Below are positions 38,980-49,343 of a stretch of 64,000 nucleotides of DNA, in pieces (position 1 is the stretch's first letter; each line of letters opens with the position of its first letter). Source of the DNA: Streptomyces aureus (GTDB lineage Bacteria > Actinomycetota > Actinomycetes > Streptomycetales > Streptomycetaceae); the NCBI RefSeq assembly GCF_000725495.1, contig NZ_JNZD01000008.1:124001-188000 (forward strand), written 5' to 3'. The notes under the pieces are model-generated. The model worked only from the letters and a program-made list of their open reading frames with translations, was not told the DNA's origin and searched no databases. Position numbers and translations under genes: made by a program.

Positions 38980-39078
38980 ATGTGCGGTGTCATCGGCGCC
39001 CTGTGGGTCACATCGTCCCCTGCGGTCCGCGACGACGGCGCGGTGTTCCGAGCGCGGATCCGCGCCTCCGCGTACTGA
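38980..39078 (+). CDS. 32-residue leader ORF upstream of bldKA
   Basis: A short ORF preceded by GAGGAGGT at 5-nt spacing, one of the best ribosome binding sites in the window. It encodes a peptide beginning MCGVIGALWVTSS and ending RARIRASAY. It stops 224 nt before bldKA, with several small GC-rich hairpins in between, including a TTCG-capped one just after the stop (about 39083-39102). The start MCGVIG resembles the N terminus of class II glutamine amidotransferases, whose Cys2 is catalytic, but nothing else of that domain follows. Possible roles are a translated leader controlling bldK, a small signalling or membrane peptide, or a gene relic. No experimental basis exists in the sequence. 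Confidence 0.5.
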   Translation: MCGVIGALWVTSSPAVRDDGAVFRARIRASAY

Positions 39079-39302
39079 CGCGGAGCCGGCGCTTCGGCCC
39101 GGCCCGACGGACCGTGACGTGGTCTCAACTACGCGCGTCCCGCTGGGGTTTCCGGGCGACCGCCGGTCGATCGACGTCTCTTCTGAACCGAATGGTGGCC
39201 GGGCACGCCAGGTGACGGCCGCCGGCTCGGCACGGCCCGATCCGCTCCGGCGGACCGGCGCCGCCGGGTACGGCACACCCACACATGCGGAATGGGCGAA
39301 TT

Positions 39303-40337
39303 GTGACGAGTCCTATCGAGACTGAGGACGGCGCGGAACCGGTCGTCGTGCACGGCGGGCAGGCGGCGACCACGAAACCCGAGGGCGACCCGCTCGTCGG
39401 CCGGTCTCCCGGCCAGTTGATGTGGACCCGCTTCAAGCGGGACCGTTCAGGGGTCATCTCCGCCTACGTCGTGGGGTTCTTCTTCCTGATCGGGGCGCTC
39501 GCGCCGCTGATCGCCAAGCTGTACGGCAAGAGTCCGTACACGGTGTTCGCGGACGAACGCCCCGAACTCTTCGACAGCGCGGGCGTGCCGCTGCAGCCCA
39601 ACGGCGGGATCAGCAGCGAGTTCTGGTTCGGTCTGGAGCCGGGCAACGGCTACGACGTCTTCACCAAGCTGATCTACGGCATCCGCACCTCGCTGATGAT
39701 CTCCGTGGCGGTGACGGTGACGGTCGTGCTCACCGGCATCCTGCTGGGCGTCACCGCCGGCTACGTAGGCAAGAAGGCCGACTTCGTCATCAGCCGGGTC
39801 ATCGACTTCCTGCTGGCCTTCCCCTCGCAGCTGTTCTTCATCGCGAGCATGCCGGTCGTGGTCTCGCTCTTCGTGAGCCCGCGCGACGAGACACCGACCT
39901 ATGTGCGCGTGGTCGCGCTGATCGTCGTCCAGTGGTTCCTCGGCTGGATGAGTCTCGCCCGCATCCTGCGCGGGACCTCGCTCTCCCTGCGCGAGCGGGA
40001 GTTCATCGAGGCGGCCAAGGTGAGCGGGGCGTCCCCCTGGCGGATCATCCGCAAGGAGGTGCTGCCCAACGTGGTGACACCGCTGCTGGTGCAGACGACC
40101 TATCTGCTCCCCAACTTCGTGACGATCGAGGCGGGTCTGTCGTTCCTCGGCGTCGGCATCGTCGAACCGACGCCCGACTGGGGACAGATGTTCTCCAAGG
40201 CCTCGACGGAACTCGTCCTGCAGAACGACATCACCTACATGTTCTTCCCGGGTGTCTCGATGATCATTTTCGTCGTCGCGTTCAACCTGCTCGGGGATTC
40301 GGTCAGGGACGCCTTCGATCCCAAGACGGCTCGCTGA
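39303..40337 (+). CDS. bldKA: Oligopeptide ABC transporter permease BldKA
   Basis: DppC/OppC-type inner-membrane permease; 344 residues. A cytoplasmic N-terminal segment of about 45 residues ends in PGQLMWTRFKRDRSG before the first helix. About five further helices follow, with the EAA loop EFIEAAKVSGASPWRIIRKE that contacts the ATPase. The C terminus ends LLGDSVRDAFDPKTAR. GTG 39303 (MTSPIETEDG) is chosen because the paralogous permease on the minus strand begins similarly (MTPPTPS); ATG 39285 is an alternative, neither with a strong site. BldK imports an extracellular signalling oligopeptide needed for aerial mycelium in S. coelicolor. Assignment as bldK rests on gene order next to typA and on family. 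Confidence 0.85.
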   Translation: MTSPIETEDGAEPVVVHGGQAATTKPEGDPLVGRSPGQLMWTRFKRDRSGVISAYVVGFFFLIGALAPLIAKLYGKSPYTVFADERPELFDSAGVPLQPNGGISSEFWFGLEPGNGYDVFTKLIYGIRTSLMISVAVTVTVVLTGILLGVTAGYVGKKADFVISRVIDFLLAFPSQLFFIASMPVVVSLFVSPRDETPTYVRVVALIVVQWFLGWMSLARILRGTSLSLREREFIEAAKVSGASPWRIIRKEVLPNVVTPLLVQTTYLLPNFVTIEAGLSFLGVGIVEPTPDWGQMFSKASTELVLQNDITYMFFPGVSMIIFVVAFNLLGDSVRDAFDPKTAR

Positions 40338-40492
40338 CAACACAGTTGTGGGCGCCTTCGCCCCGTTCACGAACGGCACTTCCACAGCACAGCAATGTCC
40401 GACACCGGTCCGAAGACCGCAGACCGCAACTCAACGGCACCACAGGTGCACTTGTTCGCACCGGTGACAACAGATGGGTAGGAATCTGAGTG

Positions 40493-42301
40493 ATGAGTAG
40501 GGGCGGACGCCACGCATACGCCGCAATCTCAGTGCTCGCGGCGGGAGCTCTCGTGCTCACCGGTTGCAGCAAGGGCGGCAGCGACAAGGGGAACGACAAC
40601 AACAAGGACAAGGAGAACGCGCAGCGGCAGCAGCAGTCGATCAAATTCGGCAACGCCGCCGACTCCACCGGTCCCGCGGCCGAGGTACCCGGCGCGAAGA
40701 GCGGCGGCACGATGGAGGTCCTCCAGCGTGACAGCTACGCGCACCTGGACCCGGGCCAGATCTACGTCTCCGACGAGGGCTCCCTCGCCACACTGCTCCA
40801 CCGTGGTCTGACCGGGTACAAGGCCACGAGCGACGACGGCTCCAAGCACGAGATCGTCGGCGACCTCGCCACCGACTCCGGCACCACGACGGACGGCGGC
40901 AAGACCTGGAAGTACACGCTCAAGGACGGCATCAAGTTCGAGAACGGTACGGCGATCACGTCCAAGGACGTCCGCCACACCTTCGAGCGCATGTTCGCCC
41001 CGTTCATCAACCAGGGCCCGCCCTACATCCAGCAGTGGCTGGCCGACACCCCGGGCGCGGACTACCGCAAGCTGCTGAAGGACGGCCCCTACAAGGGCAA
41101 GCACCTGCCGGACACCATCCTGCAGACGCCGGACGACAAAACGATCGTCTTCAAGTTCAAGACGTCGCACCCCGACCTTCCGTACGCCCTCGCCATGGCG
41201 GGCTACGCGATCGTCTCCGAGAAGGGCGACACCAAGACGAAGTACGACCGGGCGCCCGTGACGACCGGTCCGTACAAGATCCAGTCGTTCAAGTCCGGCA
41301 AGTCGATGGTCCTCGTGAAGAACACCAACTGGGACCCGAAGACCGACCCGATCCGTCACCAGTACGTGGACAAGTTCAACATCACGTTCAACCAGCAGTA
41401 CGAGACGTCCACCAAGACGCTGCTGGCGGACACCGGAGCCGACCAGGCCGGCATCAGCTTCAACAACCAGGTCGACGCGGGCAACCTCTCCAAGGTTCTC
41501 GCCGACCCGAAGATGAAGTCCCGTACGGTCTCGGGCTTCCAGCCCTACGTCGGCCAGATGAACATCAACATGAGCCACCCGGCGCTCAAGGACAAGAAGA
41601 TCCGCGAGGCCATCGCCTACGCCCTGCCGATCACGCCGTTCGTGCGTGCCTACGGCGGCACCGACGCGATGCAGGTCGCCGGCGGACTCATCAGCCCGAC
41701 CGTCAGCGGCTACGACGCCTCCTTCGACCCGCACGGCAAGATCAAGAAGCCGGCCGGTGACCCGGTCAAGGCCAAGGCCCTGCTGAAGGAAGCCGGCAAG
41801 GTGGGCATGAAGCTGACCTTCGGCTACATCAACACCCCCGAGGGCCAGCAGTACTCCACCGCCATGGCGGCGGGCCTGCAGAAGGCCGGCTTCAACGTCC
41901 AGCGCCAGGAGATCCCGGCCGAGACCTACTACGACCAGGTCAGCAAGCTGGACAACAACTACGACATCTTCCACACCGCGTGGGGTGCCGACTGGCCGTC
42001 CTCCTCGACCGTGATCCCGCCGCTGTACGACGGCCGCGCGATCGCCGACGGCGCCCAGAACTACTCGCAGGTCAACGACCCCAAGGTGAACGCGGACATC
42101 GACCGCATCAACAAGATCACCGACCCGGTCAAGGCCGCGGCCGAGTGGGAGAAGGTCGACCAGTACCTGGTCAAGGACGTCGTCAACGTCGTCCCGACCG
42201 GCTACTACAAGCAGACTCAGATCGCCGGCTCCAAGGTCGGCGGCCTGGTCTACGACGACGTGATCGGCGGCGTCGACCCGCGTCGCCTGTTCGTCAAGTA
42301 A
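40493..42301 (+). CDS. bldKB: Oligopeptide-binding lipoprotein BldKB
   Basis: Extracellular family-5 solute-binding lipoprotein; 602 residues. The Sec-type signal ends in the lipobox LTGC (Cys25), followed by a Lys/Asn/Asp/Gln-rich linker. The mature fold includes LYKTGATSDDG-like and GKTWKYTLKDGIKFENGTAI strands typical of peptide binders, and a C-terminal GGVDPRRLFVK. A GTG three bases upstream is also possible; AGGA is suitably placed for either. It lies 155 bp after bldKA and is followed by a nested hairpin, which probably keeps its message more abundant than that of the transmembrane subunits. Confidence 0.86.
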   Translation: MSRGGRHAYAAISVLAAGALVLTGCSKGGSDKGNDNNKDKENAQRQQQSIKFGNAADSTGPAAEVPGAKSGGTMEVLQRDSYAHLDPGQIYVSDEGSLATLLHRGLTGYKATSDDGSKHEIVGDLATDSGTTTDGGKTWKYTLKDGIKFENGTAITSKDVRHTFERMFAPFINQGPPYIQQWLADTPGADYRKLLKDGPYKGKHLPDTILQTPDDKTIVFKFKTSHPDLPYALAMAGYAIVSEKGDTKTKYDRAPVTTGPYKIQSFKSGKSMVLVKNTNWDPKTDPIRHQYVDKFNITFNQQYETSTKTLLADTGADQAGISFNNQVDAGNLSKVLADPKMKSRTVSGFQPYVGQMNINMSHPALKDKKIREAIAYALPITPFVRAYGGTDAMQVAGGLISPTVSGYDASFDPHGKIKKPAGDPVKAKALLKEAGKVGMKLTFGYINTPEGQQYSTAMAAGLQKAGFNVQRQEIPAETYYDQVSKLDNNYDIFHTAWGADWPSSSTVIPPLYDGRAIADGAQNYSQVNDPKVNADIDRINKITDPVKAAAEWEKVDQYLVKDVVNVVPTGYYKQTQIAGSKVGGLVYDDVIGGVDPRRLFVK

Positions 42302-42314
42302 CCGTCGCTCTGAC

Positions 42315-42360
42315 GGGGCCCGGCGTGCTCACCCTCGGCGAGGGCGACGCGCCGGGCCCC
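42315..42360 (+). promoter_or_regulatory. Nested hairpin between bldKB and bldKC
   Basis: Outer stem of 11 bp (42315-42325 with 42350-42360) enclosing CCCTC-GGC-GAGGG (42332-42344). It begins 14 nt after the bldKB stop and has no U-tract, so it is more likely a processing/stability or partial-termination element than a full terminator. Confidence 0.7.
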
Positions 42361-42395
42361 GCCGGGCCCGCTGACGTCTGAGAGCTGCCCCTGCC

Positions 42396-43376
42396 ATGCT
42401 GCGCTTCCTCGTTCGCCGGACACTCGGCGCCGCCGTCATTCTCTTCCTGCTGAGTATCGTCGCGTTCCTGCTGTTCTTCGGGATGCCGAGGGACCCGGGA
42501 CTGCTGATGTGCGGCAAGACATGCACGCCTGCCAACCTCGCGAACATCCATCATGTGCTCGGACTCGACAAGTCGATCCCCGAGCAGTACTGGATCTTCC
42601 TGCACAACCTCGTGCTGGGCAGCAACGGCTTCGACCAGGGTCCGTGCCCCGCACCCTGCTTCGGGTACTCGTACCACACCAACGAGCAGGTCTGGGGCAC
42701 GCTGATGGACCGGCTCCCCACGACGGTCTCGCTGACGCTGGGGGCCGCGGTCTGCTTCCTGTTCGTGGGCCTCGGCACGGGCATGCTGTCCGCGTGGAAG
42801 CGCGGCACGCTCGTCGACAAGACCGTGACGGCCGGCGCGATGGTGCTCAGCTCGATGCAGATCTACTTCCTCGGCCCGCTGGCGCTCGCGGCACTCGTCT
42901 ACCAGAGCCACCTCTTCGACAAGCCCGCCTACAACGACTTCACCGCGGACCCGGTGAGCTGGTTCACCGGGCTGATCATCCCCTGGGTGATCCTGTCCAC
43001 GATCTTCGCCTCGCAGTACACCCGTATGGCGCGCTCGTCGATGATCGAGCAGCTCCAGGAGGAACACGTCCGCACGGCCCGGGCCAAGGGCATGTCCCGC
43101 AGGTACGTCTTCTTCCGCTACGCCTGGCGCGGATCCCTGATCCCCATCGTCACCATCTTCGGCATCGACCTCGGCGCGCTGCTGGGCGGCGCGATCATCA
43201 CCGAATACACCTTCGGACTGCCCGGTCTCGGCAAGCTCGCCGTCGAATCCGTCAACTTCAGCGACCTTCCGCTGCTGCTGGGCGTGATGCTCTTCTCCGC
43301 GGCCATGATCCTTCTGTTCAACATCATCGTGGATGCCTGCTACGCCTTCATCGACCCGCGCGTGCGGCTGTCCTAG
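42396..43376 (+). CDS. bldKC: Oligopeptide ABC transporter permease BldKC
   Basis: DppB/OppB-type permease; 326 residues. The first helix starts at once (MLRFLVRRTLGAAVILFLLS). A long extracytoplasmic loop (about 30-120) contains four cysteines including CGKTC and CPAPC that could form disulfides. The EAA loop is EEHVRTARAKGMSRRYVFFR, and the last helix ends VDACYAFIDPRVRLS. It pairs with BldKA to form the membrane channel. The paralogue at 50454-51434 shares the same length and the paired cysteines. Confidence 0.87.
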   Translation: MLRFLVRRTLGAAVILFLLSIVAFLLFFGMPRDPGLLMCGKTCTPANLANIHHVLGLDKSIPEQYWIFLHNLVLGSNGFDQGPCPAPCFGYSYHTNEQVWGTLMDRLPTTVSLTLGAAVCFLFVGLGTGMLSAWKRGTLVDKTVTAGAMVLSSMQIYFLGPLALAALVYQSHLFDKPAYNDFTADPVSWFTGLIIPWVILSTIFASQYTRMARSSMIEQLQEEHVRTARAKGMSRRYVFFRYAWRGSLIPIVTIFGIDLGALLGGAIITEYTFGLPGLGKLAVESVNFSDLPLLLGVMLFSAAMILLFNIIVDACYAFIDPRVRLS

Positions 43377-43385
43377 GAGCGATCC

Positions 43386-44447
43386 GTGACCACTTCGACC
43401 AAGGAATCGGGTGCCGTCGCCCCGGCCGCCCCGGGCGCCTTCCTCTCGGTGCGCGACCTGTACGTCCGGTTCAAGACCGAGGACGGCGTCGTCAAGGCCG
43501 TCGACGGACTCTCCTTCGACCTCGAACGGGGCAAGACCCTCGGCATCGTGGGCGAGTCGGGCTCCGGCAAGTCGGTGACCAACCTGACGATCCTCGGCCT
43601 GCACAACCCGATGTTCACGTCCGTCGAGGGCGAGATCGTCCTCGACGGGCAGGAGCTGATCACCGCCCGCGAGTCGGAACTGGAGAAGGTGCGCGGCAAC
43701 AAAGCCGCGATGATCTTCCAGGACCCGCTGACGGCGCTCTCCCCCTACTACACCGTGGGCCGCCAGATCGCCGAGCCGTTCTGGAAGCACACCGGGGCGT
43801 CGAAGAAGGCCGCCTGGGAGCGGGCGGTGGAGATGCTCGGCAAGGTCGGCATCCCCAACCCCAGACAACGGGCGAAGGACTATCCGCACCAGTTCTCCGG
43901 CGGTATGCGCCAGCGCGCGATGATCGCGATGGCGCTGGTCTGCGACCCCGACCTCCTGATCGCGGACGAGCCGACCACCGCGCTCGACGTCACCGTGCAG
44001 GCCCAGATCCTCGACCTGCTGAAGAACCTCCAGCAGGAGTTCGGCTCGGCGATCGTCTTCATCACGCACGACCTGGGCGTGATCGCGGACATGGCCGACG
44101 ACATCATGGTGATGTACGCGGGCGGGGCGGTGGAACGCGGAACGGTCGACCAGGTGCTGCGCTCGCCCCAGCACCCCTACACCTGGGGCCTGCTGAACTC
44201 GATGCCCCGGCTGGACTCGGACCTCGACACCCCGCTGGCCCCGATCCCCGGCGCGCCCCCCTCCCTGCTGAGGCCCCCGTCGGGCTGCCGGTTCCACCCC
44301 CGCTGCACCTTCCAGGCGGAGGTCGGCGGCGCGCGGTGCGTGGACGAACTCCCGCTGCTGCCGCCGGGCCGGGGAGGCGCCTGCCATCTGACGGCCGAGC
44401 AGAAGCAGACCATTTTCGTCGAGCAGATCAAGCCCCGGCTGCGGTAG
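43386..44447 (+). CDS. bldKD: Oligopeptide ABC transporter ATPase BldKD
   Basis: OppD/DppD-type nucleotide-binding subunit; 353 residues. Walker [10 protein letters not shown] loop [11 protein letters not shown], signature FSGGMRQR, Walker [14 protein letters not shown] loop THD. The C-terminal oligopeptide-transporter domain holds four cysteines (SGCRFHPRC, then ARC and ACHL), the pattern that binds a [4Fe-4S] cluster in mycobacterial DppD. The GTG start has AGGAG 7 nt upstream and lies 9 bp after bldKC. Confidence 0.88.
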   Translation: MTTSTKESGAVAPAAPGAFLSVRDLYVRFKTEDGVVKAVDGLSFDLERGKTLGIVGESGSGKSVTNLTILGLHNPMFTSVEGEIVLDGQELITARESELEKVRGNKAAMIFQDPLTALSPYYTVGRQIAEPFWKHTGASKKAAWERAVEMLGKVGIPNPRQRAKDYPHQFSGGMRQRAMIAMALVCDPDLLIADEPTTALDVTVQAQILDLLKNLQQEFGSAIVFITHDLGVIADMADDIMVMYAGGAVERGTVDQVLRSPQHPYTWGLLNSMPRLDSDLDTPLAPIPGAPPSLLRPPSGCRFHPRCTFQAEVGGARCVDELPLLPPGRGGACHLTAEQKQTIFVEQIKPRLR

Positions 44448-44459
44448 GGAGAACGCGTC

Positions 44460-45611
44460 ATGAGTGAAGACGTCGAGAAGGACGTCACGGCGGGCGCCAC
44501 CACGCTGCCCGCCCCGCGCGCCGCAGCCGGCGAGGGCTCCGCCGAACCGCTGCTCGTGGTCGACAAGCTGGTCAAGCACTTCCCGGTCAAGGGCGGCTTC
44601 CCCGTCCGCCGCACCATCGGCGCGGTCCAGGCCGTGGACGGCATCGACCTGACCGTGCACGTGGGCGAGAGTTTCGGCCTGGTGGGGGAGTCCGGCTGCG
44701 GCAAGTCGACGACCGGACGCCTGATCACACGGCTGCTGGAGCCCACCGGGGGCCGCATCACCTACCGCGGCCGGGACATCACCCACGCCAGCCGCAAGGA
44801 GCTGGCACCGGTCCGCTCCGAGATCCAGATGATCTTCCAGGACCCCTATTCCTCGCTGAACCCGCGGCAGACGGTCGGCAAGATCATCTCGGCGCCCATG
44901 GAGATCAACGGGATCGACCCGACCGGCGGCCGCGAGAAGCGGGTGCGGGAGCTGCTGGAGATCGTGGGGCTGAACCCCGAGCACTACAACCGCTTCCCGC
45001 ACGAGTTCTCCGGCGGCCAGCGCCAGCGCATCGGGGTGGCCCGGGCGCTCGCGTCCGAGCCCAAGCTGATCGTGGCGGACGAGCCGGTCTCCGCGCTCGA
45101 CGTCTCCATCCAGGCGCAGGTCGTCAACCTGCTCCAGGAGGTGCAGCGGGAACTGGGCATCGCGTTCCTGTTCATCGCCCACGACCTCGCGGTGGTACGG
45201 CACTTCTCGCAGCGCGTCGCGGTCATGTACCTCGGAAAGGTGATCGAGGTCGGCGACCGGGGCTCCATCTACACCCGGCCCCGGCACCCCTACACCCACG
45301 CCCTGCTCTCGGCGGTCCCCGAGGTCGAGCTGGAAGCCTCCGGCAAGCCGCCCAGGGAGCGCATCCGCCTCGCCGGCGACGTGCCGTCCCCCATCTCCCC
45401 GCCCTCCGGCTGCCGCTTCCGCACCCGGTGCTGGAAGGCGCAGGACAAGTGCGCCCAGGAGGAGCCGCCGCTGGTCCGTCTGTCCGGCAACAAGGACGGA
45501 CATCTGACGGCGTGCCACTTCCCCGAGGACCCGACCACCGAGGCCCGCGACGAGGACATCGTGCTGGACCCGGCCCTCGCGGCCCTGGAGGACGCGGCCG
45601 AAGGACAGTAG
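44460..45611 (+). CDS. bldKE: Oligopeptide ABC transporter ATPase BldKE
   Basis: OppF/DppF-type nucleotide-binding subunit; 383 residues. Walker [10 protein letters not shown], signature [16 protein letters not shown], Walker [15 protein letters not shown]. The C-terminal domain has [16 protein letters not shown] and a later TACHF, the four-cysteine pattern again. An N-terminal extension of about 30 Ala/Gly-rich residues and an acidic C-terminal tail make it longer than its minus-strand paralogue (348). GGGAGAA precedes the ATG. It is the last gene of the operon and a hairpin follows. Confidence 0.88.
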   Translation: MSEDVEKDVTAGATTLPAPRAAAGEGSAEPLLVVDKLVKHFPVKGGFPVRRTIGAVQAVDGIDLTVHVGESFGLVGESGCGKSTTGRLITRLLEPTGGRITYRGRDITHASRKELAPVRSEIQMIFQDPYSSLNPRQTVGKIISAPMEINGIDPTGGREKRVRELLEIVGLNPEHYNRFPHEFSGGQRQRIGVARALASEPKLIVADEPVSALDVSIQAQVVNLLQEVQRELGIAFLFIAHDLAVVRHFSQRVAVMYLGKVIEVGDRGSIYTRPRHPYTHALLSAVPEVELEASGKPPRERIRLAGDVPSPISPPSGCRFRTRCWKAQDKCAQEEPPLVRLSGNKDGHLTACHFPEDPTTEARDEDIVLDPALAALEDAAEGQ

Positions 45612-45629
45612 GCCCGAGCGCCGACATCC

Positions 45630-45660
45630 AGGGGCCCGCCGCCGCCCGGCGCGGGCCCCT
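45630..45660 (+). terminator. Terminator after bldKE
   Basis: 10-bp stem AGGGGCCCGC / GCGGGCCCCT, 11-nt loop, then TCGG; 18 nt past the stop. Confidence 0.65.
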
Positions 45661-45744
45661 TCGGCATGCGCGGGGCGCGACGCGCGGGGGAGCGGACTCG
45701 CAGCGGTCGGCGCACCCCGTACCCGCCGGCCGCGCGTCCCGTGC

Positions 45745-46479
45745 TCAGGCGCGGCCGGCGACCGTGATGATCTCGGGGGCGGTGGGGGAGAGCGGCTCGC
45801 GTCCCCAGTCCCCGTACTGTTCGTGCACGACCAGCCCGGCCTCGCCGAGGAACCCGCGCAGGGCGTCCGCCCCCAGGAACCGCAGGGTGCTGCGGCTCAC
45901 CCTCGGCCCGACCCAGCGCGCGTGCTCGAAGGTCTCGCTGAACGTCACGCGGTCCCCGAGCACCGGCGTCTCGACCTCGTGCCGGACCCGTACGGCGTCC
46001 CCGTGCGCGTCGCTGACCTCGCGGGCCCGCTCGGGCCGCCATCGCTCCCACGCCCGGACGGCGGGGTTGCGGGTCTCGAAGACGAACCGCCCGCCGTCGT
46101 CGAGGGCCCCCCGCACGGCGGCCAGCGCGGAGCGCACCTCCTCGTCGCCGACGAGCACCTGGAAGGCGTGCCCGGTCATCACGACGAGGTCGAACTCCCG
46201 CTCCCAGCGCACCGATCCGAGGTCACCGAGCACCCACTCGACGTCCGCCTGCGCGCGTGCCTGCACCAGCATGGCCGCGGCGGGGTCGAGACCGCACAGA
46301 CGCCCCTCGTGACCGGCCTCCCGGGCCCGCGCCAGCAGGCGCCCGGTCCCGCACCCGACGTCGAGCACGGACCGCGCGGACATCACCAGATCCAGGTAGA
46401 AGTCGTCGCTCGGACCCCACGGGTTGAGCGCGTCGTACAAGGCGGCGAGCGAGACGTCACTGAACGAGCGATCAGTCAT
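45745..46479 (-). CDS. SAM-dependent class I methyltransferase
   Basis: A 244-residue methyltransferase. Motif I is VLDVGCGTGRLLARA, followed by LCGLDPAAAMLVQAR (motif II, SAM ribose) and FDLVVMTGHAFQVL (motif III/IV), then a small C-terminal domain. The substrate is not predictable; small-molecule methylation is most likely. The gene stands alone on the minus strand between the bldK operon and a VOC/DinB group. The ATG has no strong ribosome binding site. Confidence 0.82.
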   Translation of the reverse strand: MTDRSFSDVSLAALYDALNPWGPSDDFYLDLVMSARSVLDVGCGTGRLLARAREAGHEGRLCGLDPAAAMLVQARAQADVEWVLGDLGSVRWEREFDLVVMTGHAFQVLVGDEEVRSALAAVRGALDDGGRFVFETRNPAVRAWERWRPERAREVSDAHGDAVRVRHEVETPVLGDRVTFSETFEHARWVGPRVSRSTLRFLGADALRGFLGEAGLVVHEQYGDWGREPLSPTAPEIITVAGRA

Positions 46480-46634
46480 CGCAGCAGTCTGTCAGCCCGC
46501 GAGGCCATCCGAAACCATTGATCGGAAAGGAATCCGGTGAGGGGTTGGCCGGAAAGAATGGCAGGTTGAACGGGTGGAACGGCAGAACCGGGGTACGACC
46601 GCCCCGGCGCGCCGCCGACGGGAATCGGGACGGG

Positions 46635-47048
46635 ATGCTGCATCACATCGAGCTGTGGGTACCGGACATGGGGCGGGCCGCCCGCTCCTGGGGATGGCTG
46701 CTGGAGCGGCTCGGGTACACGCCCTACCAGGACTGGCCGGACGGCCGGAGCTGGCGCCTGGGGGAGACCTACATCGTCTTCGAGCGGTCGCCCGCGCTGA
46801 CCGCGGACCGGCACGAGCGGCTGCGCCCCGGACTGAACCATCTCGCCTTCCACGTCCGGGGCCGCGCCGAGCTCGACGCGCTGGTCGCCGAGGCGCCGGA
46901 GCACGGCTGGACGCTCCTGTTCCCCGACCGCCACCCCCACGCGGGAGGCCCCGACCACTACGCGGCCTATCTGGAGGACGAGGACGGCTTCGAGGCCGAA
47001 CTCGTGGCCGGGCGGGAGGGAGCGCCGGACGCCGGGGCGGGTGGCTGA
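46635..47048 (+). CDS. VOC-family protein (glyoxalase/dioxygenase fold)
   Basis: A 137-residue single-domain vicinal-oxygen-chelate protein. It begins with the metal-ligand strand MLHHIELWVPDMGRAARSW; a second ligand region is LNHLAFHVRG; a C-terminal acidic ligand is in AYLEDEDGFEAELVAG. The reading frame is open upstream to 46518 but the fold begins exactly at 46635. The substrate is unknown; homologues include glyoxalases and antibiotic-resistance proteins. Confidence 0.75.
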   Translation: MLHHIELWVPDMGRAARSWGWLLERLGYTPYQDWPDGRSWRLGETYIVFERSPALTADRHERLRPGLNHLAFHVRGRAELDALVAEAPEHGWTLLFPDRHPHAGGPDHYAAYLEDEDGFEAELVAGREGAPDAGAGG

Positions 47049-47200
47049 CCCGGGAGGCGGCCCGGGGAGCCCCCTGACCGTCCGCCATGCCCCGCACAAC
47101 AGCCGGAAGAGGAAGCCCTGTTGGCCGGTGGACCGCCGTCCCCGGCGTGGCGGTCATATTCGCTCGACATCGGCCGGGCGGGCCGGAATGCTTCACCCCG

Positions 47201-47713
47201 ATGACTTCACAGACACGCACCGACAGGCCCTCCGCCTGGGACGAGCGCACACAACTGGCCACCTTCCTCGACTACGCCCGGGCCACCGCCCGCGCCAAGT
47301 GCGAGGGCGTGTCGGCGGAGGACGCCCGCAGGGCGCCGCTGCCCGGATCCCCGCTGATGACCTTGAGCGGGCTGATCAACCACCTCCGCTGGGTCGAGTA
47401 CTTCTGGTTCCAGGTGGTCTTCCTGGGCGAGGAGGACGAGGGACCCTGGACGGACGAGGACCCCGACCGCGAGATGCGGATCGCCGTCGACTTCCCGCTG
47501 CCGCAGCTGCTTCAGGAGTACGAGGAACAGAGCGCCCGCTACCGCGAACTGGTGGCCGCGCACGACCTCGACACCAGGGCCGAGCGCGCGGGCCGCGACG
47601 GCGAGCACGTCGACCTGCGCTGGATCGTCCTCCACCTGGTGGAGGAGACGGCCCGGCACAACGGCCACATCGACATCCTGCGCGAGATGGCCGACGGCCG
47701 GACGGGGGACTGA
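47201..47713 (+). CDS. DinB/DUF664-family protein
   Basis: A 170-residue four-helix DinB-fold protein. The metal-binding histidines are in LSGLINHLRWVEYFWF and EETARHNGHIDILRE, matching the H...HxxxH arrangement. Related proteins are metal-dependent thiol transferases using mycothiol or bacillithiol, so a mycothiol-linked detoxification role is plausible in this host. ATG 47201 opens the domain; longer upstream frames look non-coding. The next gene begins 2 nt after its stop. Confidence 0.82.
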   Translation: MTSQTRTDRPSAWDERTQLATFLDYARATARAKCEGVSAEDARRAPLPGSPLMTLSGLINHLRWVEYFWFQVVFLGEEDEGPWTDEDPDREMRIAVDFPLPQLLQEYEEQSARYRELVAAHDLDTRAERAGRDGEHVDLRWIVLHLVEETARHNGHIDILREMADGRTGD

Positions 47714-47715
47714 CC

Positions 47716-48117
47716 ATGACGGACGCTCAGCCGTCGCACCCCACGATCCGCACGATCACCTTCGACTGCACCGGCGACCCCTACGACGTCGGGCTGTTCT
47801 GGAGCCGGCTGCTCGGCCGGCCGCTGCACGAGGACGACAAGCCCGGCGACCCGGAGGCGGTGATCGAGGACCCGTCCGGCGGTCCCACGCTGCTGTTCGT
47901 ACAGGTGCCCGAGGGTAAGACGGTCAAGAACCGGGTCCACCTCGACCTGACCCCCCACGGCCGCACCCGTGACGAGGAGGTCGAGCGCGCCCTGTCGCTC
48001 GGCGCCCGCCGGGTCGAGGACCACATCCGCCCCGACGGCGGCGGCTTCGTCGTCCTCGCGGACCCCGAGGGCAACGAATTCTGCATGGAACGCGGGCCGT
48101 TGGAGATGGGCGGCTAG
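47716..48117 (+). CDS. VOC-family protein
   Basis: A 133-residue VOC-fold protein (IRTITFDCTGDPYDVGLFWS, then NRVHLDLTPHGRTRDEEVER and VLADPEGNEFCMERG), the group often annotated glyoxalase-like. The ATG is two bases past the DinB stop, so the two are translationally linked. Together with the first VOC gene this suggests a small detoxification or resistance cassette, but no substrate can be named. Confidence 0.82.
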   Translation: MTDAQPSHPTIRTITFDCTGDPYDVGLFWSRLLGRPLHEDDKPGDPEAVIEDPSGGPTLLFVQVPEGKTVKNRVHLDLTPHGRTRDEEVERALSLGARRVEDHIRPDGGGFVVLADPEGNEFCMERGPLEMGG

Positions 48118-48152
48118 CCAGTCCGGGAGCCCGTCCGGCCGTACGTACGGGA

Positions 48153-48184
48153 GAAGGCCCGCACTCGGACGAGTGCGGGCCTTC
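48153..48184. terminator. Bidirectional terminator between the VOC gene and the second opp operon
   Basis: 14-bp perfect stem (48153-48166 with 48171-48184), 4-nt loop, then GTTCCC. It lies between convergent transcripts. Confidence 0.85.
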
Positions 48185-48270
48185 GTTCCCCTGAAACCGG
48201 CGTTCATGGGCTCGGGTCAATGGGCCGGGAAAGTCGGTTCCTTAAGGGGACGGCTGACCAAAGGGGTGTG

Positions 48271-49317
<1,047 letters not shown>

Positions 49318-49343
49318 GATCGTGAAGTCCCGTCTCAGTTACG

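Noticed and set aside
38980..39078. Leader ORF as a true glutamine amidotransferase fragment
   Set aside because: Only the first six residues fit; no other part of the domain follows in any frame, so homology is not supported.
38843..48224. CTCGGGTCAATGGG found both upstream of bldK (about 38843-38856) and before the second opp operon end (about 48211-48224)
   Set aside because: A 14-bp match is expected by chance in 64 kb, and the second copy lies between convergent genes, not in a promoter.
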